From Amycolatopsis mongoliensis (GTDB lineage: Bacteria > Actinomycetota > Actinomycetes > Mycobacteriales > Pseudonocardiaceae): a stretch of DNA of 64,000 bases. Below are positions 61,327 to 64,000 of the stretch, piece by piece (position 1 is the first letter of the stretch; every line of letters starts with the position of its first letter). The stretch spans positions 2,232,001 to 2,296,000 of the forward strand of contig NZ_CP127295.1 of assembly GCF_030285665.1 (NCBI RefSeq), given 5' to 3'. The position numbers and the translations under genes were made by a program. Under the pieces are notes generated by a model. It saw only the letters and a list, made by a program, of their open reading frames with translations, ran no database searches and was not told where the DNA came from.

Positions 61327-62273
61327 AAAAGCGCGGACACCGATTCGCCGTTGTGGATCCGGCGGATCGCCTCGGCCATGGCCGGCGCGATCGAGAGGAT
61401 CTTCAGCTTTTCGGTGCGCTCCTCCTCGGGCACCGGAACCGTGTTGGTGCAGACGATCTCCAGGACCTCCGCCCGGCTGCCGATGCGCTCGATGGCCTTC
61501 GCCGCGAACAGCCCGTGGGTGCAGGCGACGCGAATCGAGCGCGGCTCCAGCTCGGCGAGCTTGTCGAGCAGTTCGAGGACCGTGCTGCCCTTGGCGATCT
61601 CGTCGTCGAGCACGATCACGTCGCGGCCGGTGATCTCGCCGATCACCGACGAGATCTGGACGCGGTCGTCCGGGAAGCGCTCCTTCGCACCGGCCGCGAC
61701 CTGGACGCCGAGCAGACGCGCGAAGTGCGACGCCTCCTTCGCGTTGCCCAGGTCGGGCGAGACGACGGTGGTGCACGAGAGGTCGTACTGCCGGAAGTGC
61801 TTGGCCAGCTCCTGCAGCGCGTGCAGGTGGTCGACCGGAACGCTGAAGAAGCCGTGGACCTGCGGCGAGTGCAGGGTCATCGCGAGCACGCGGTTCGCAC
61901 CCGCCGTGGTCAGCAGGTCGGCGACCAGGCGGCCGCCGAGGGAGATGCGCGGCGCGTCCTTCTTGTCCGACCGCGCGTACGAGTAGTGCGGCATCACGGC
62001 GGTGATCCGCGACGCCGAAGCGCCGCGTGCGGCGTCGAGCATCAGCAGGAGCTCGACCAGGTGTTCCTGCACCGGCTTCACGAGCGGCTGGATGATGAAG
62101 ACGTCGCGCTCGCGGCAGTTCGCCTGGAGCTGCACTTCGAGGCAGTCGTTCGCGAACCGACGGATCTCCGCCGGCTGCAGCGGCACGCCCAGGTCGGCGC
62201 AGATCTCTTCGGCCAGCTCGGGGTGCGCGCTTCCGCTGAAAACAGCGATTTCTCTGGATGCTTGGCTGATCAC
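61323..62273 (-). CDS. prs: Ribose-phosphate pyrophosphokinase (PRPP synthetase)
   Basis: A 316-residue enzyme making PRPP from ribose 5-phosphate and ATP for nucleotide, His and Trp synthesis. Motifs are MPHYSYARSDKKDAPR (ATP site), the PP-binding region with VVSPDLGNAKEA, and the PRPP loop DVIVLDDEIAKGST. Length and end (IHNGESVSALF) are normal. The GTG at 62273 overlaps the SDR stop (GTGA). It differs from the usual glmU-linked prs in the SPDLGNAK motif, so this may be a second paralogue. Confidence 0.94.
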   Translation of the reverse strand: MISQASREIAVFSGSAHPELAEEICADLGVPLQPAEIRRFANDCLEVQLQANCRERDVFIIQPLVKPVQEHLVELLLMLDAARGASASRITAVMPHYSYARSDKKDAPRISLGGRLVADLLTTAGANRVLAMTLHSPQVHGFFSVPVDHLHALQELAKHFRQYDLSCTTVVSPDLGNAKEASHFARLLGVQVAAGAKERFPDDRVQISSVIGEITGRDVIVLDDEIAKGSTVLELLDKLAELEPRSIRVACTHGLFAAKAIERIGSRAEVLEIVCTNTVPVPEEERTEKLKILSIAPAMAEAIRRIHNGESVSALF

Positions 62274-62920
62274 AGTGCTGAAATCGCCTCACCGATGGTG
62301 GCTTCGCCGGAAATCAGTTCCAAGGTGCGGTGCGCGGAGGCGGGGGTGTCGAGCAGGCCGGCGAGCACGGCGGCGACGTCGTCGCGCGGCACCGAGCCGC
62401 GGCCGGTCTTCTCGGCGAGCAGGACCAGGCCGGTGCCGGCGTCGTCGGTGAGCTGGCCGGGCCGGAGGATCGTCCAGTCCAGGTCGCGGGCCTTGAGGTC
62501 GTCCTCCGCCGCGCGCTTGGCGCGCAGGTAGTGGCGGAACTCCTCGCTGACGTCGGGGTTCTCCGGGTTGTCGGCACCCATCGAGCCGACCTGGATGTGC
62601 CGCCGGACGCCGGCCCGCTCGGCCGCCTCGGCGAACAGCGCCGCGGCGCCGCGGTCCACAGTGTCCTTACGGGCGGGGCCGCTGCCCGGGCCGGCGCCGG
62701 CCGCGAAGATCGCGGCGTCGGCACCCTTCAGGACCTCGGCGACGGCGTCCACATCGGAGTTCTCCAGGTCGAGGACGACGGCCTGGGCGCCGGCGGCTTC
62801 GAGGTCCGCCGCGTGGGCGGGGTTGCGGATGATGCCGACCGCTTCGTCACCGCGCGCGGCGAGAAGCCGCTCGAGCCGCAGCGCGATCTGACCATGTCCA
62901 CCTGCAATGACGACTCGCAT
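62270..62920 (-). CDS. NAD(P)-binding atypical SDR protein
   Basis: A 216-residue NmrA/atypical-SDR-type protein. It starts MRVVIAGGHGQIALRLERLL (GGHGQIA in the Rossmann loop). Later motifs are IFAAGAGPGSGPARK, YLRAKRAAEDDLKARDLDWT (Tyr-x3-Lys-like region) and ILRPGQLTDDAGTG. It overlaps the PRPP synthetase start by 4 bp, so the two are co-translated; a metabolic link is not obvious. Small proteins of this type are often redox sensors or NAD(P)H-dependent reductases. Confidence 0.9.
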   Translation of the reverse strand: MRVVIAGGHGQIALRLERLLAARGDEAVGIIRNPAHAADLEAAGAQAVVLDLENSDVDAVAEVLKGADAAIFAAGAGPGSGPARKDTVDRGAAALFAEAAERAGVRRHIQVGSMGADNPENPDVSEEFRHYLRAKRAAEDDLKARDLDWTILRPGQLTDDAGTGLVLLAEKTGRGSVPRDDVAAVLAGLLDTPASAHRTLELISGEATIGEAISAL

Positions 62921-62952
62921 GAGCCGACCCTATTACTGATCCGGCGAAACCG

Positions 62953-63603
62953 TCAGTCGAGGGCGGGGACCTCGGCGGTGCGGAGCAGGTGGTCGTAGAC
63001 CAGCTCGTTCACCAGGCGGGAGACCGGGTCCTCGGCCAGCACGACGCGCTCGGTGCGGCCCTCGAGGTCGAGGTCGACGACCGCGTTCGGGTCGGCCGTC
63101 ACGACGGCGAGGCCGTACGCGCGGGCCCGCGGCAGGCAGTTGCCGACGTAGTCCTCGGTGAGGACGGCCGGCGACGGCAGCACCATCGCGGCCTCGCCGT
63201 AGCGGGCGAACGGAACCGCGGAGGCCATCGCGGTGCGCCAGTGGCGCGCGACGACCAGGACGCCGACGATCTCGGCGGCCGGGGCGGGGGCGGTTCCGGC
63301 CAGCTCCGGCCAGGTCCAGGTGTCGACGGTGGCGCGGTCGGCCACCGGGCCGGCACCCATCGCGATGCGTTCGGCGTGCACGTCGGTGCGAAGCTTGGCG
63401 ACCACGCAGACCTTGCGGCCGAGGATCGTGGTCTCGGGGAGGACGACGCCGTTCCAGCCCAGCTGGGCCGCGGCGGCGCGGGCGAGTTCGTCGACGCTCG
63501 CGGGGAGCTCGATCGGCGGCACCACACGGCTCGGCATCGACCGGCTGCGCTTCGCGCCACCGGCGACCGTCGAGCGCTCGGTGTTCTGAGGTGTAGCCGC
63601 CAC
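62953..63603 (-). CDS. Uncharacterised 216-residue protein
   Basis: A GTG start at 63603 follows AAGGAGG at good spacing, one of the clearest ribosome binding sites here, so it is a real gene. The first 30 residues are polar and basic (KRSRSMPSRVVPP), followed by a soluble domain rich in Ala/Val (ELARAAAAQLGWNGVVLPE, EIVGVLVVARHWRTAMAS, LPSPAVLTEDYVGNC). No named domain is recognised. It lies 32 bp upstream of the SDR gene and may head the SDR-prs operon. Confidence 0.8.
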   Translation of the reverse strand: MAATPQNTERSTVAGGAKRSRSMPSRVVPPIELPASVDELARAAAAQLGWNGVVLPETTILGRKVCVVAKLRTDVHAERIAMGAGPVADRATVDTWTWPELAGTAPAPAAEIVGVLVVARHWRTAMASAVPFARYGEAAMVLPSPAVLTEDYVGNCLPRARAYGLAVVTADPNAVVDLDLEGRTERVVLAEDPVSRLVNELVYDHLLRTAEVPALD

Positions 63604-64000
63604 GAGTCCGCCTCCTTCTAACCTGCACCGCTTCGTGACCGGTGAAAACCGGCACTCAATCTGTCTAACAGCGCGACGGCGCGGCGTCGCCGGGTAGTGC
63701 GAGTGGCTGCGATCGGCGGCGCCCAGCGGTCGATGACCGGTCGGTAGGCGGTCATCGGACTTCGGTCGAACGGTGCGGCCAACCGAGTGATCGCGAGGTG
63801 AGTGGCACTACCGTCCGCCTGCGACCGACTACCCGGGGCACGGTTCGACACACCCGGTCCAGCTAGCCCGTTCGGCGCAACCCGGAGGAAATCCACAGTG
63901 GACGCGGGCCGCTGAGCTGCGGATGTCCGGTGTCACCCACATGGCGGTGACTTACGCCGCAGCGGTGCCGCGTCCCCCGGACTAAAGTTACCCATCAGTC
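63604..64000. other. Terminal stretch without a supported gene
   Basis: The last 397 bp hold no convincing gene. A 92-codon minus-strand frame lacks a ribosome binding site and has low coding character. GTCACC-GGTGAC (about 63932-63951) forms an inverted repeat, and the window ends in AAGTTACCCATCAGTC, possibly the start of a promoter for a gene beyond the edge. Confidence 0.4.

Noticed and set aside
63604..63896. 92-codon minus-strand frame at the right end
   Set aside because: There is no ribosome binding site and the composition is shadow-like; the GTG start of the real gene lies downstream with a perfect AAGGAGG.

Overview
The window is chromosomal DNA from a very GC-rich actinomycete. 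Codon use is strongly G/C at third positions, GTG and TTG starts are common, and several neighbours share 4-bp ATGA/GTGA stop-start overlaps. A helix-turn-helix/DUF397 pair, the SWQ(D/E)-(D/E)LRRLD small-domain membrane proteins, twin-arginine exported enzymes and a PknB-type kinase fit Pseudonocardiaceae, and Amycolatopsis or a close relative is my best guess (inference from gene style, not a database match). I see no insertion sequence, prophage, CRISPR array or replication origin. The region reads as ordinary chromosome with regulatory and cell-envelope islands.

Layout. 1-8.0 kb (minus strand): a LytTR response regulator and its likely LytS kinase, separated by an SppA peptidase and a secreted GH16/CBM6 glucanase; then an Fpg/Nei DNA glycosylase, a two-helix membrane protein and an ECF sigma factor fused to its own zinc-finger/membrane tail. 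8.2 kb: tRNA-Gly(GCC) with a strong terminator. 8.5-14.4 kb: Tat-exported phospholipase C, YiaA/B-like membrane protein, an Imm7-like orphan immunity protein, a DUF2716-like protein, an alpha/beta hydrolase, a Ser/Thr kinase with an extracytoplasmic sensor domain, and an unknown gene behind an SOS-like box. 14.5-28 kb: the most interesting block, a cell-surface glycan locus. It holds a polytopic GT-C-like membrane protein, two paralogous SHOCT-like/TM proteins, a two-domain glycosyltransferase, an AlgX/AlgJ-like acyltransferase, a coiled-coil methyltransferase with a degenerate SAM site and a tandem GT4 glycosyltransferase. Convergent to these are an FkbM methyltransferase and GDP-mannose 4,6-dehydratase.

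28-43 kb: a 31-residue membrane ORF, a NarL-type two-component system, an XRE regulator divergent from an MFS pump with two perfect CTGGTACCAG operators between them, a DUF397/XRE pair, an ECF sigma factor coupled to a VOC protein, gamma-glutamyltransferase, a VOC protein, UDP-glucose dehydrogenase, an SDR, a PadR regulator with methyltransferase, and a TM0106-type RecB-like nuclease. 43.8-47.4 kb: a four-gene glycine-betaine/choline-type ABC importer. 47.7-50.7 kb: a YcnI-CopC-CopD copper locus with an extra membrane protein. 50.9-54.3 kb: an aminoglycoside-phosphotransferase-like gene behind an HTH-TPR regulator, divergent from two small unknown genes.

54.5-64 kb: a candidate small RNA, a beta-glucosidase/MFS operon with divergent TetR, a DnaA-box-rich and repeat-rich 740-bp spacer ending in a frameshifted gene, a PLP-dependent deaminase/aldolase-like enzyme, a D-arabinono-lactone oxidase-type flavoprotein, a PRPP synthetase coupled to an SDR, and an unknown gene with a textbook ribosome binding site. 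Starts were chosen by ribosome binding site, overlap or family alignment from memory; no searches were run.
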